From Flavobacterium sp. LHD-80 (lineage in GTDB: Bacteria; Bacteroidota; Bacteroidia; Flavobacteriales; Flavobacteriaceae), in assembly GCF_030929605.1 (NCBI RefSeq), contig NZ_JAVFVS010000005.1, positions 1-64,000 on the forward strand: DNA of 64,000 bases. Direction: 5' to 3'. Of the stretch, positions 55,929-63,519 are shown piece after piece (position 1 is the first letter of the stretch; every line of letters starts with the position of its first letter). Under the pieces are notes generated by a model that had not been told where the DNA came from, did not search any database, and saw only the letters and a program-made list of their open reading frames with translations. The position numbers were made by a program, and so were the translations under genes.

Positions 55929-57107
55929 ATGAACAAAAGAGTTGTGATTGTTTCTGCCGTTAGAACACCTATCGGAAGTTTCATGGGAGGGTTATCTACC
56001 GTAACCGCACCAAAATTAGGCGCTGCCGCTATTAAAGGAGCCCTTCAAAAAATTAACCTAGACCCAAAATTAGTTGATGAAGTTTTTATGGGTAATGTAA
56101 TTCAGGCAGGCGTTGGACAAGCTCCAGCCCGTCAAGCAGCTCTTTTTGCTGGTTTGTCTGAAGAAGTTGTTGCTACTACTGTAAACAAAGTTTGTGCTTC
56201 TGGAATGAAAGCAGTAATGTTCGCTGCGCAAGCAATTGCCTGCGGAGATGCAGAAATTGTAGTTGCTGGCGGAATGGAAAGCATGAGTTTAATTCCACAC
56301 TACGTACAAATGCGTGCCGGAAATAAATTTGGACCAGCAACAATGTTGGACGGAATGCAAAAAGATGGTTTGACAGATGCTTACGATAACAACGCAATGG
56401 GAGTTTGCGCTGATTTATGTGCAACTGAATACAACATCAGCCGTGAAGAACAAGATAATTTTGCCATTCAATCTTACGAAAGAAGTGCAAAAGCTTGGGA
56501 TGCCGGAAAATTTGACAATGAAGTTGTTCCTGTTGAAGTACCACAAAGACGTGGTGAACCAATTATATTCTCTAAAGATGAAGAATACACTAATGTAAAA
56601 TTAGATAAAATTCCATCATTAAGCCCAGTTTTTACAAAAGACGGAACTGTAACTGCTGCAAATGCCTCTACAATTAATGATGGAGCTGCCGCTTTAATTT
56701 TAATGTCGGAAGAAAAAGCAAATGCATTGGGTTTAAAGCCTCTTGCTTACATAAAAGGCTATGCTGATGCTGCACAAGAACCTAAATGGTTTACTACAAG
56801 TCCAGCAAAAGCATTACCAAAAGCATTAGACAAGGCAGGAATTTCAATTTCAGATGTAGATTATTTTGAATTCAATGAAGCATTTTCTGTGGTTGGTTTA
56901 GCCAATGCAAAAATCTTAAATTTAGATAACAACAAAGTAAACGTAAACGGTGGCGCTGTTTCTCTTGGACATCCTCTTGGAGCATCTGGAGCACGTATTA
57001 TCGTAACTTTACTAAACGTTTTAGAACAAAACAATGCAAAAACCGGAGCTGCTGCAATTTGCAATGGCGGTGGAGGTGCATCTGCAATTGTTATCGAAAG
57101 AGCTTAA
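55929..57107 (+). CDS. Acetyl-CoA C-acetyltransferase (thiolase)
   Basis: A 392-aa cytoplasmic thiolase that joins or splits acyl-CoAs, used in fatty-acid breakdown or for making acetoacetyl-CoA. The nucleophile is Cys89 (NKVCASGM), the catalytic His lies in GGAVSLGHPLGASGARI (about 341-357) and the second Cys in ICNGGGGAS (about 378). Length is normal for the family. It has a well-formed promoter. Being just beyond the tRNA cluster, with typical AT-rich codon use, it belongs to the stable chromosome. NlpC/P60 downstream starts 66 bp later. The chain-length specificity cannot be decided; the annotation as acetyl-CoA acetyltransferase follows the family majority. Confidence 0.93.
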   Translation: MNKRVVIVSAVRTPIGSFMGGLSTVTAPKLGAAAIKGALQKINLDPKLVDEVFMGNVIQAGVGQAPARQAALFAGLSEEVVATTVNKVCASGMKAVMFAAQAIACGDAEIVVAGGMESMSLIPHYVQMRAGNKFGPATMLDGMQKDGLTDAYDNNAMGVCADLCATEYNISREEQDNFAIQSYERSAKAWDAGKFDNEVVPVEVPQRRGEPIIFSKDEEYTNVKLDKIPSLSPVFTKDGTVTAANASTINDGAAALILMSEEKANALGLKPLAYIKGYADAAQEPKWFTTSPAKALPKALDKAGISISDVDYFEFNEAFSVVGLANAKILNLDNNKVNVNGGAVSLGHPLGASGARIIVTLLNVLEQNNAKTGAAAICNGGGGASAIVIERA

Positions 57108-57173
57108 ATACTAATAAATCAAAATAGGAGTTATTGATTTAACTCCTATTTTTCAACTTATAAATTACCTTAA

Positions 57174-57935
57174 ATGTTCGGAATTTGCAATTTAGCCATA
57201 GTACCCGTTCGAGCCGAAGCTAGTGACAGAAGTGAAATCGTTACACAACTTTTATTTGGCGAGCATATCGAAATCTTAGAACGCCATAATCAATGGGCAA
57301 AAATCAAAATTCAGTTTGATGATTATGAAGGCTGGGTCGATTCGAAACAATATCAGGTAATCTCTGAAGAACAGTACAATCAATTAAGCAAAGAAGCCAT
57401 TATCTTAAATGCCGATTTGATTGATTATATTACAGCTCCAAATAATTTATTACTTCCAATTCCGCTTGGAGCCTCGCTATCTTTTTTAAATAACAGCGAA
57501 ATCAACATTTCAAACTTTGATTTTGAAGGAACCAAAACCAGCGGTATAAAACCGAAAAGCGCTCTAATAAATACAGCTTTTATGTATTTAAATGCACCTT
57601 ATCTTTGGGGCGGAAAAACACCTTTTGGAATCGATTGCTCTGGTTTTACCCAAATGGTTTACAAATTAAACGGCTATAAAATTCATCGTGACGCCTCACA
57701 GCAAGCGCTTGACGGTGAACCTTTAAGTTTTATTGAAGAAAGCGAGCCTGGAGATTTGGCCTTTTTTGATAACGACGAAGGAAACATCATTCACGTCGGA
57801 ATCATTATGGAAAACAACTATATCATTCACGCAAGTGGAAAAGTACGCATCGACCGTTTAGACCACACAGGAATTTACAACCCAGAAATAAACAAACACA
57901 CGCACAAACTTCGTGTAATCAAGAAGATTATCTAA
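57174..57935 (+). CDS. NlpC/P60 (C40) peptidase with SH3 domains
   Basis: A 253-aa putative peptidoglycan endopeptidase. Residues about 1-60 form a bacterial SH3 domain (VPVRAEASDRSEIVTQLLFGE, in parts) and a second SH3-like part spans about 75-125. The NlpC/P60 domain (about 130-253) has the catalytic Cys155 in GIDCSGF, His207 in IIHVGII and the third polar residue His219 in YIIHAS. There is no clear signal peptide, as in several Bacteroidota members. It would cut gamma-D-Glu to diamino acid bonds in cell-wall peptides. It begins 66 bp after the thiolase. A promoter of its own was not seen. Confidence 0.9.
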   Translation: MFGICNLAIVPVRAEASDRSEIVTQLLFGEHIEILERHNQWAKIKIQFDDYEGWVDSKQYQVISEEQYNQLSKEAIILNADLIDYITAPNNLLLPIPLGASLSFLNNSEINISNFDFEGTKTSGIKPKSALINTAFMYLNAPYLWGGKTPFGIDCSGFTQMVYKLNGYKIHRDASQQALDGEPLSFIEESEPGDLAFFDNDEGNIIHVGIIMENNYIIHASGKVRIDRLDHTGIYNPEINKHTHKLRVIKKII

Positions 57936-57972
57936 GGGCTTTGATTTTATTATCGAAAAATTGAATAACGTA

Positions 57973-58163
57973 CGCGGATAAAACAGATTCGCTTTGCGAA
58001 AACGCGGATTTCAACGGATTTTTTTTCTCTCGCAGATTTAACAGATTAAGCTGATTTATTTTAAATTCTGCCTAAATTATTTAAAATCTGCATGAAACAA
58101 AAAAATCATTTAATCACTTTAATCTGTGGCTAAAAATTAGTGCAAATTCGAGAAATTAGTGGT
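57973..58163. repeat. Degenerate extragenic repeat region
   Basis: Non-coding DNA between the convergent NlpC and AraC genes. It has a palindromic core around TTCGCTTTGCGAA (57987-58001) flanked by GCGGAT units, an ACAGATTAA-type stretch, and at 58132-58163 a 32-bp unit AAAAATTAGTGCAAATTCG... that recurs in inverted orientation at 63430-63462. Such decayed palindromes are common in Flavobacterium intergenic DNA as I recall. Confidence 0.6.
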
Positions 58164-58172
58164 AAACAAAAT

Positions 58173-59018
58173 CTACGCACTCAATCGAATCGTCTTTCTA
58201 AATTCTGAAGGACTGTAGCCTTTTTGCTTTTTAAAGAATTTATTAAAGTGGCTTTCATCCGTAAAACCAAATTCATAAGCAATTTCGTTAATTCGCTTAT
58301 CACTAAATTGCAAGCGATGTTCAATCAACTTCGTTTTATAATTGCTGATATACTGTTGCATCGTTTCATCGGCATGTTTCTTAAAATAACGCCCTAAATA
58401 CGTATTCGAAATTCCGAAATAATCACTTATCGATTCCGCTTTAATTTTCTCCGGATAATAAATATTCGTCTGAATGTATTGCAAGATATCCATTGCCTTT
58501 GCTTCCGTTCCTACATTCACTTGTTCCGGCAAATATTTCGCAATATTTCGAGCCACAATAATAATCAGTGTATTAACCAATTGCTGAATCAATTCCTGAT
58601 TGTAAACATCTTTATCCTGATGTTCTCTGCAAATCGCTTCAATCATCACCTTCACCAAACATTTATCAGCATCATTTTTTAAAATACAGCCCGGCTGATG
58701 ATTCGCATTCTGAAGAATATATTCTAAACGCTGAACATTCTCGTTTTGCAGACTCGAATTCTTCAAATAAATATCATTGAATCTCAAAAAGAAAAACTTC
58801 GTTTTGGTTTCAATTGTAAAATTATGACAATCCTCAGGCGTCAATAAAAACATATGTCCGGCATCATATTCGAAAATATTTTTGTTGATGCACTGTCTTC
58901 CTGTTCCACTTAAAATATATACCAATTCAAAGAAATTATGACGATCTCCAACATCCGGATATTCATCCAAAGTCTCAAAGGAAACCGTAAACGGCTCGTA
59001 TAAATTTTCTTTTTTCAT
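58173..59018 (-). CDS. AraC-family transcriptional regulator with cupin sensor domain
   Basis: A 281-aa regulator from the ATG at 59018; the longer frame adds an implausible leader. Residues about 20-95 form a cupin-like ligand-binding domain (NFFELVYILSGTGRQCINKNIF in parts, FEYDAGHMFLLTPEDCHNF). Residues about 180-275 form the AraC double HTH: ISDYFGISNTYLGRYFKKHADET, then RINEIAYEFGFTDESHFNKFFKKQKGYSPSEFRK (in parts), with the usual final signature. It would bind a small molecule and control transcription. It is divergent from the aldo/keto reductase gene 120 bp away and very likely controls it and perhaps the MdaB/YgiN genes beyond. Confidence 0.9.
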   Translation of the reverse strand: MKKENLYEPFTVSFETLDEYPDVGDRHNFFELVYILSGTGRQCINKNIFEYDAGHMFLLTPEDCHNFTIETKTKFFFLRFNDIYLKNSSLQNENVQRLEYILQNANHQPGCILKNDADKCLVKVMIEAICREHQDKDVYNQELIQQLVNTLIIIVARNIAKYLPEQVNVGTEAKAMDILQYIQTNIYYPEKIKAESISDYFGISNTYLGRYFKKHADETMQQYISNYKTKLIEHRLQFSDKRINEIAYEFGFTDESHFNKFFKKQKGYSPSEFRKTIRLSA

Positions 59019-59137
59019 GACTTCTAAAGTATTTGAAGTTGCAAATTTACATAAAAAAGACAAATATATACAAGTTAACACTCTTAAAAATGGTATAATT
59101 TTGCCAAGTGAAATTTAAGATATAAAAATACAACATT

Positions 59138-60124
59138 ATGGAATATAGAAAATTAGGCAACTCAGAACTTGAATTATCAGCAATAACATACGGCGCATTT
59201 GCCATTGGCGGAAACATGTGGGGCGGAAACGAAAAGAAAGATTCAATAGAATCTGTTCAGGCGTCTATCGATCATGGCGTAACCACAATAGACACCGCTC
59301 CTTTTTACGGATTTGGTTTAAGCGAAGAAATGATTGGCGAAGCAATAAAATCTTATGATCGCTCTAAAGTTCAGTTGTTGACCAAATTCGGTTTAGTTTG
59401 GGACGGAAGCAACAACGGAAAAGGCGATTTTTTTTTCGACGCCGATGATAACGGTAAAAAAGTTCCTATTTACAAATATTCATCAAAAGCAAACGTAATA
59501 AAAGAAATCGAAGAAAGCCTAAAACGTCTTCAAACCGATTATATCGATTTGCTTCAAATTCACTGGCCGGACTCCACTACTCCAATTTCCGAAACCATGG
59601 AAGCTGTCGAAACTTTAATCCAACAAGGAAAAATCAGAGCTTTTGGCGTAAGTAATTATAGTATTTCGCAAATTCAGGAAGCACAAAAAACAGTTCAAAT
59701 CGCTTCAAATCAAGTCGCATACAGCATGTTGAATCGCAAAATTGAAACCGATTTAATTCCGTTTACAGTTGCAGAAAACATCGGAATCATTGCTTACAGT
59801 CCAATGGAAAGAGGTTTATTAACCGGGAAATATTTCACCGACAGCAAACTAAAAGAAAACGATCATAGAAACGGTTATTTTGGACAATTCGACCTTCAAA
59901 AAGTAAAAACTTTGGTTGAAGAATTAAGTTCATTGGCAAACGCAAAACACATTTCAATTTCGCAATTAGTATTACGATGGACGTCATTACAAAAAGGAAT
60001 TGCAGTTGTTTTAGCCGGAGCAAGAAACGCAGAACAAGCCATTTCAAACGCAAAAGCAATGGATTTCGATTTATCAGCTTCAGAATTGGAGTTTATTAAT
60101 CAGGCAATTTCAAAGCTTAAATAA
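59138..60124 (+). CDS. Aldo/keto reductase
   Basis: A 328-aa NADPH-dependent oxidoreductase of the aldo/keto reductase barrel family. The catalytic tetrad is visible as Asp52 (TTIDTAPFYG), Tyr57, Lys83 (LLTKFG) and His142 (LLQIHWPDS). The end has the NADPH-binding GARNAEQAI segment (about 300-308) common to the family. It would reduce aldehydes or ketones in the cytoplasm. A TAATTTTG -7-like box lies at 59096-59103, 35 bp before the start. It is divergent from an AraC regulator, the standard arrangement for an inducible reductase. A large extragenic palindrome follows immediately (60127-60392). Confidence 0.92.
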   Translation: MEYRKLGNSELELSAITYGAFAIGGNMWGGNEKKDSIESVQASIDHGVTTIDTAPFYGFGLSEEMIGEAIKSYDRSKVQLLTKFGLVWDGSNNGKGDFFFDADDNGKKVPIYKYSSKANVIKEIEESLKRLQTDYIDLLQIHWPDSTTPISETMEAVETLIQQGKIRAFGVSNYSISQIQEAQKTVQIASNQVAYSMLNRKIETDLIPFTVAENIGIIAYSPMERGLLTGKYFTDSKLKENDHRNGYFGQFDLQKVKTLVEELSSLANAKHISISQLVLRWTSLQKGIAVVLAGARNAEQAISNAKAMDFDLSASELEFINQAISKLK

Positions 60125-60126
60125 TA

Positions 60127-60392
60127 TTTTAAACACATAGAAACATAGTTTTACTTTGTCTATAAAGGCGTTTCACTTGCATTAATAAACATAGTCTGGT
60201 CAATCTTGTCATTCCGAGGAACGAGAAATCGCACTAGAAACTCCGCAAACTAAGTCGCCAATCTTTGGCGAGCAACGTGTGCGATTTCTCGTTCCTCGAA
60301 ATGACAAACTTTGAGAACTATGTGTTAGAAACTAGTTTCTTTCCATTACCTTTTTTCAAGATAGAAAAACCTATGTTTCTATGTGTTTAAAA
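60127..60392. repeat. Nested extragenic palindrome (two pairs of inverted repeats)
   Basis: Outer arms: 60127-60148 and 60371-60392 are perfect 22-bp inverted repeats (TTTTAAACACATAGAAACATAG and its complement, in two parts). Inner arms: 60206-60234 and 60279-60307 are 29-bp inverted repeats with one mismatch, containing CATTCCGAGGAACGAGAAATC. A third small hairpin (GCCAA/TTGGC) lies in the centre. Sequences of the 'TCATTCCGAGGAACGAGAAATC' kind are, to my knowledge, widespread in Flavobacterium intergenic DNA. It follows the aldo/keto reductase stop by 2 bp. Confidence 0.9.
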
Positions 60393-60422
60393 AAAATCTC
60401 AAAATTTAAATAATTAGAATTT

Positions 60423-60507
60423 GGGCGTGTCCCTCCGGGTCGGGCTTTCGGCTATATCTTTTGTTCCGTTTCACTTCACAAAAGGATACCGCCTCAATCC
60501 CTCACGC
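60423..60507 (+). repeat. Flavobacterial extragenic element (GGGCG...CCCTCACGC type)
   Basis: The DNA starts GGGCGTGTCCCTCCGGGTCG and ends CAATCCCTCACGC, a pattern I recall as a dispersed element in Flavobacterium genomes. Ends pair (GCGTG with CACGC) and TATCTTTTG pairs imperfectly with CAAAAGGATA, so it folds on itself. It is distinctly GC-rich against the surroundings. No protein is encoded, and it lies just before the MdaB-like gene. Confidence 0.65.
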
Positions 60508-60538
60508 ATCCATTTTCAAAAGAAACAATCCTATAAAA

Positions 60539-61141
60539 ATGAAAAAAATATTTATCATCAACGGAAGTCAAAATTTCGCACATTCAGGCGGAAAATTCAA
60601 TGAAACAGTAACCGATTGGACAATCGAATACCTAAAAAGTAAAAACTACGAAATAAAAACAACCGATATTAAACAAGATTTTGATTTAGACGAAGAAGTA
60701 GAAAAATTCGTTTGGGCAGATGTTGTGGTGTATCACACGCCAGTTTGGTGGTTTCAATTACCCAATCTTTTCAAAAAATACATCGACGACGTTTTCACAG
60801 CCGGACACAACAAAGGAATCTACAAAAGCGACGGAAGAAGCCGAGTAAATCCCGACATCAATTACGGAACCGGCGGACAATTACACGGACGCAAATACAT
60901 GCTAACCACAAGTTGGAATGCACCTGCAACTGCCTTCACACTTCCGGGAGAATTCTTCGAAGAAACTTCTGTTGACGACGGAGCGATGTTTGGTTTCCAT
61001 AAAATGAATAAATTTGTAGGTATGGAAAAACTAAACGGTTTCCATTTTCACGACGTTGAGAAAGGTGCAACTACCGAAAACATTGTCATTTTCGAAAAAA
61101 ACTACAAAGCTCATTTAGAAGAAACTTTTAAAAACTTATAA
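60539..61141 (+). CDS. mdaB: NAD(P)H quinone oxidoreductase (MdaB-like flavodoxin fold)
   Basis: A 200-aa cytoplasmic flavoprotein from ATG 60539; the open frame extends into the GC-rich extragenic element, so the upstream start is not used. It has the flavodoxin-fold opening MKKIFIINGSQNF (FMN/FAD phosphate loop), the characteristic YHTPVWWFQLPNLFKKYIDDVF segment (in parts, about 66-87), and GGQLHGRKYMLTTSWNAP. This is the MdaB family, which reduces quinones by two electrons. It starts 2-3 nt before the quinol-monooxygenase-type gene (61144), as in the mdaB-ygiN gene pair of E. coli, so the two are one operon. It may protect against quinone stress. Confidence 0.88.
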   Translation: MKKIFIINGSQNFAHSGGKFNETVTDWTIEYLKSKNYEIKTTDIKQDFDLDEEVEKFVWADVVVYHTPVWWFQLPNLFKKYIDDVFTAGHNKGIYKSDGRSRVNPDINYGTGGQLHGRKYMLTTSWNAPATAFTLPGEFFEETSVDDGAMFGFHKMNKFVGMEKLNGFHFHDVEKGATTENIVIFEKNYKAHLEETFKNL

Positions 61142-61143
61142 TT

Positions 61144-61422
61144 ATGATATCCATTACCGCAATTATTAAAAGTAAAAAAGAAAACATTGAAGACGTTAAA
61201 AACATGATTCAAAATTTGGTTACACAAACCAGAAAAGAAGAAGCTTGTATTCGTTATGATCTTCATAATACCGAAAATGTTTTCATCATTTGGGAAGAAT
61301 GGAAAGATCAGTCCGGACTTGATATCCATAACAATCAGCCTTATTTAGTCGATTTTATCTCAAAAAGTGAAGCTTTTTTATCTGCTCCCGTTCAGGTTTA
61401 CAAAACGATTCAAATTTTATAA
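61144..61422 (+). CDS. YgiN-like quinol monooxygenase (ABM domain)
   Basis: A 92-aa dimeric ABM-domain protein: ISITAIIKSKKENIEDVKNMIQNLV, then EEACIRYDLHNTENVFIIWEEWKDQSGLDIH and FLSAPVQVYKTIQIL (in parts), the normal ferredoxin-like order. This is the YgiN/ABM family; YgiN works with MdaB in quinol cycling. The adjacency to the mdaB-like gene, with the start 2 nt after its stop, supports that role. Substrate specificity is not shown by sequence. It is followed by a long inverted repeat that could end the transcript. Confidence 0.85.
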   Translation: MISITAIIKSKKENIEDVKNMIQNLVTQTRKEEACIRYDLHNTENVFIIWEEWKDQSGLDIHNNQPYLVDFISKSEAFLSAPVQVYKTIQIL

Positions 61423-61426
61423 GTTT

Positions 61427-61510
61427 TTTATAGCCACGAATTCACGAATTATTTTAAATACTTTACGCATAGATTTTAAAAAATAAAATTCGTGAATTCG
61501 TGGCTATAAA
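61427..61510. repeat. Extragenic palindrome (24-bp perfect inverted repeat)
   Basis: 61427-61450 and 61487-61510 are perfect 24-bp inverted repeats containing TAGCCACGAATTCACGAATT. The 36-bp spacer is AT-rich. It follows the YgiN-like gene by 4 bp and is followed by a T-run (61511-61516), so it can also act as a terminator. The GCCACGAATT core recurs at 63431. Confidence 0.9.
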
Positions 61511-61556
61511 ATTTTTCAGAAAAAGATTAAATTGCCATTTCTTTATCCTATAAAAT

Positions 61557-62030
61557 ATGAGTCAATATCATCTTGCCGAAATTAATATCGCAAAAATGAA
61601 AGGCGTCGACATCAACGATCCTATCATGAAAGAGTTTGTAGACAATTTAGATCTTGTAAACACCTTAGCTGAAAACAGCGAAGGATTTGTCTGGCGACTT
61701 AAAGACGACAGTTACAATGCCACAAACTTAAATCCATACAATGACGAGCAGATAATTGTAAATGTTTCGGTTTGGGAAAACATCGAAACTTTGGAACATT
61801 ATATGTACAAAACGTTTCACAGTGAATTTCTAAAACGCCGAAAAGAATGGTTTGTGAAATTCGGAAAAGCACACACTGCAATGTGGTGGATTCCAAAAGG
61901 ACATATTCCAACACTTGAAGAAGCCGTTGAAAAACTAGATTATCTTCAGCAAAACGGAGCTTCAGAACTTGTTTTTGATTTAAGAACCAAATTCTCTGCA
62001 CCAAATGAACATAAAGAAAAAGCGAAATAA
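61557..62030 (+). CDS. DUF3291 family protein
   Basis: A 157-aa cytoplasmic protein of the DUF3291 family, a ferredoxin-like fold related to the ABM domain. Family features are QYHLAEINIAKMKG, DPIMKEFVDNLDLVNTLAE, GFVWRLKD, then VNVSVWENIETLEHYMY and MWWIPKGHIPTLEEAVEKLDYL (in parts). The function is unknown; relatives include monooxygenase-like stress proteins. It is in the same direction as the YgiN-like gene but separated by a strong palindrome. Its stop codon lies inside the terminator hairpin. Confidence 0.85.
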   Translation: MSQYHLAEINIAKMKGVDINDPIMKEFVDNLDLVNTLAENSEGFVWRLKDDSYNATNLNPYNDEQIIVNVSVWENIETLEHYMYKTFHSEFLKRRKEWFVKFGKAHTAMWWIPKGHIPTLEEAVEKLDYLQQNGASELVFDLRTKFSAPNEHKEKAK

Positions 62031-62050
62031 AGAATCTTTATTTCGCTTTT
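62018..62050. terminator. Bidirectional terminator overlapping the DUF3291 stop
   Basis: A perfect 15-bp stem, AAAAGCGAAATAAAG (62018-62032) with CTTTATTTCGCTTTT (62036-62050), and a 3-nt loop. The DUF3291 stop codon is within the left arm. It lies between convergent genes and can serve the M19 dipeptidase gene too. Confidence 0.9.
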
Positions 62051-62055
62051 CTATT

Positions 62056-63273
62056 TTACTTTTTAGTTGCTATATCAAATATTCGGCAATAGTTTCCGCC
62101 ACCAATTTTAGCAATTTCTCCTTCTTTAAAACCAGCGTTCAATAATGATTCCACAACCGTATAATAAAACCCTTGTTTCTCAATTCCCCAGGTCTGATTC
62201 GTCCCCTGAGATCCTTGCTTTTTATTATTGTCTTGAGCTTTTTGATCATTTTCTTTTTTAGGCGGTTCATTTTGTCCTTGCGGTTTTTTGTCTTCACCTT
62301 GTCCCCAGCCTTTATCATTTGGCGAACGATAGGCTGGCGTCAATTTTGTGTCTGTTCCAATGCAGACATGATCAATACCAACAACATCAACCATTGCTTT
62401 AATATTATCGGCAAATTCTGTTGGAGAATCCGCGAGATGCGTCCAAACACCAATCACACCACCATTATCAGCAACGATTTTAGCTTGTTCATTATTAATT
62501 AATCTTGGCATCATCATCTTAGACATAAATTCATTATTTCCTAAACGCGTATTTAGCCCAGTATGAGAAACCAAAACAGGATTTTTAGCTACTTTTAAAG
62601 CTCCATTTACCGTATTATTATCACAATGCGACAAATCGACCAAAATTCCCAATCTTTCGCATTCCCTAATAACTTCAGAACCAAAAGTCGTAAGTCCGCC
62701 CCATTGTGGTGTTTTTGTAAAAATATCACCAAGCGGTACCGAAGCATCATTATCATGAAGCAATCCCAAATGTCTTAAACCGCGATCGTAGGTAATTTGC
62801 AAACGCTCAATTTTGCCTTCAAGAAAATGCCCGCCTTCAACAGACTGAATTACAGTTGGCTTTTTAGCTTTTTTCGCCAACTCAAGATCTTTAAAGTTTA
62901 AAGAACGTTGCATATTATTAGACTTCAATATTTCATCCATTGCAGTCAAACCGTTAAGGAATCTTTCATAAGCATCTCCCGGATTTACTAACTTCTGATA
63001 ATCAACTGCAAAAGTCATACAAATCGCCTTTAATCCAGATTTGTTTAATTCACCAGCCAAATCAACTTTTGGCCCGGGAAGTTCCGATTTGATTAGCGGA
63101 ACATCAATATGATTATGTGTATCAATTCCAAAAGTTCTCGCAACAATACCGGCAATTCCAGGATCTAAATCATTTCCTGCCCACGACAAAAGCGGATTTA
63201 ACATTAATGCTGTACCTGCTCCGCTCATTGTTAGCAAAAAACTTCTGCGATTCCATTCTTGATTTTGACTCAT
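62056..63273 (-). CDS. M19-family dipeptidase, Tat-exported
   Basis: A 405-aa protein with a twin-arginine signal (NRRSFLLTMSGAGTALML, about 8-25). The mature part is the metal-dependent M19 (renal dipeptidase-like) barrel: GIDTHNHIDVP with the first His pair (about 49-59), SVEGGHFLEG with the Glu ligand (about 147-156), LVDLSHCDNNTV and VLVSHTGL with two more His ligands, and GIDHVCIGTDTK with the Asp (about 303-314). Between the last Asp and the C-terminus lies a low-complexity insert of Gln, Lys and Asn (about 325-360) not usual in the family. It would hydrolyse dipeptides or similar substrates in the periplasm. It stands alone between convergent genes. Confidence 0.88.
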   Translation of the reverse strand: MSQNQEWNRRSFLLTMSGAGTALMLNPLLSWAGNDLDPGIAGIVARTFGIDTHNHIDVPLIKSELPGPKVDLAGELNKSGLKAICMTFAVDYQKLVNPGDAYERFLNGLTAMDEILKSNNMQRSLNFKDLELAKKAKKPTVIQSVEGGHFLEGKIERLQITYDRGLRHLGLLHDNDASVPLGDIFTKTPQWGGLTTFGSEVIRECERLGILVDLSHCDNNTVNGALKVAKNPVLVSHTGLNTRLGNNEFMSKMMMPRLINNEQAKIVADNGGVIGVWTHLADSPTEFADNIKAMVDVVGIDHVCIGTDTKLTPAYRSPNDKGWGQGEDKKPQGQNEPPKKENDQKAQDNNKKQGSQGTNQTWGIEKQGFYYTVVESLLNAGFKEGEIAKIGGGNYCRIFDIATKK

Positions 63274-63429
63274 TTATATTGATTTTGAATGTTTGAAACT
63301 AAAATAAACTTGATAATACAAATCAACGCTTTTTTTATATTCTAAAACTAATTATTATACAGATCAATAACTACAAACGACCAATAGTATTAATTCTTCT
63401 ATTAACCTTTTTCTTAAATCAAAAAAAAA

Positions 63430-63509
63430 TGCCACGAATTACACGAATTTGCACTAATTTTTATTCGCTAAGAAAAATTTAATTCGTGAAAATTCGTGAA
63501 ATTAGTGGC
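63430..63509. repeat. Extragenic imperfect palindrome (GCCACGAATT type)
   Basis: 63431-63449 and 63491-63509 are 19-bp inverted repeats with three mismatches, containing GCCACGAATT and its complement. The left arm plus following 13 bp (63430-63462) is the inverse copy of the unit at 58132-58163. It lies 11 bp from the methyltransferase stop. Confidence 0.75.
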
Positions 63510-63519
63510 GAAAAAACAA

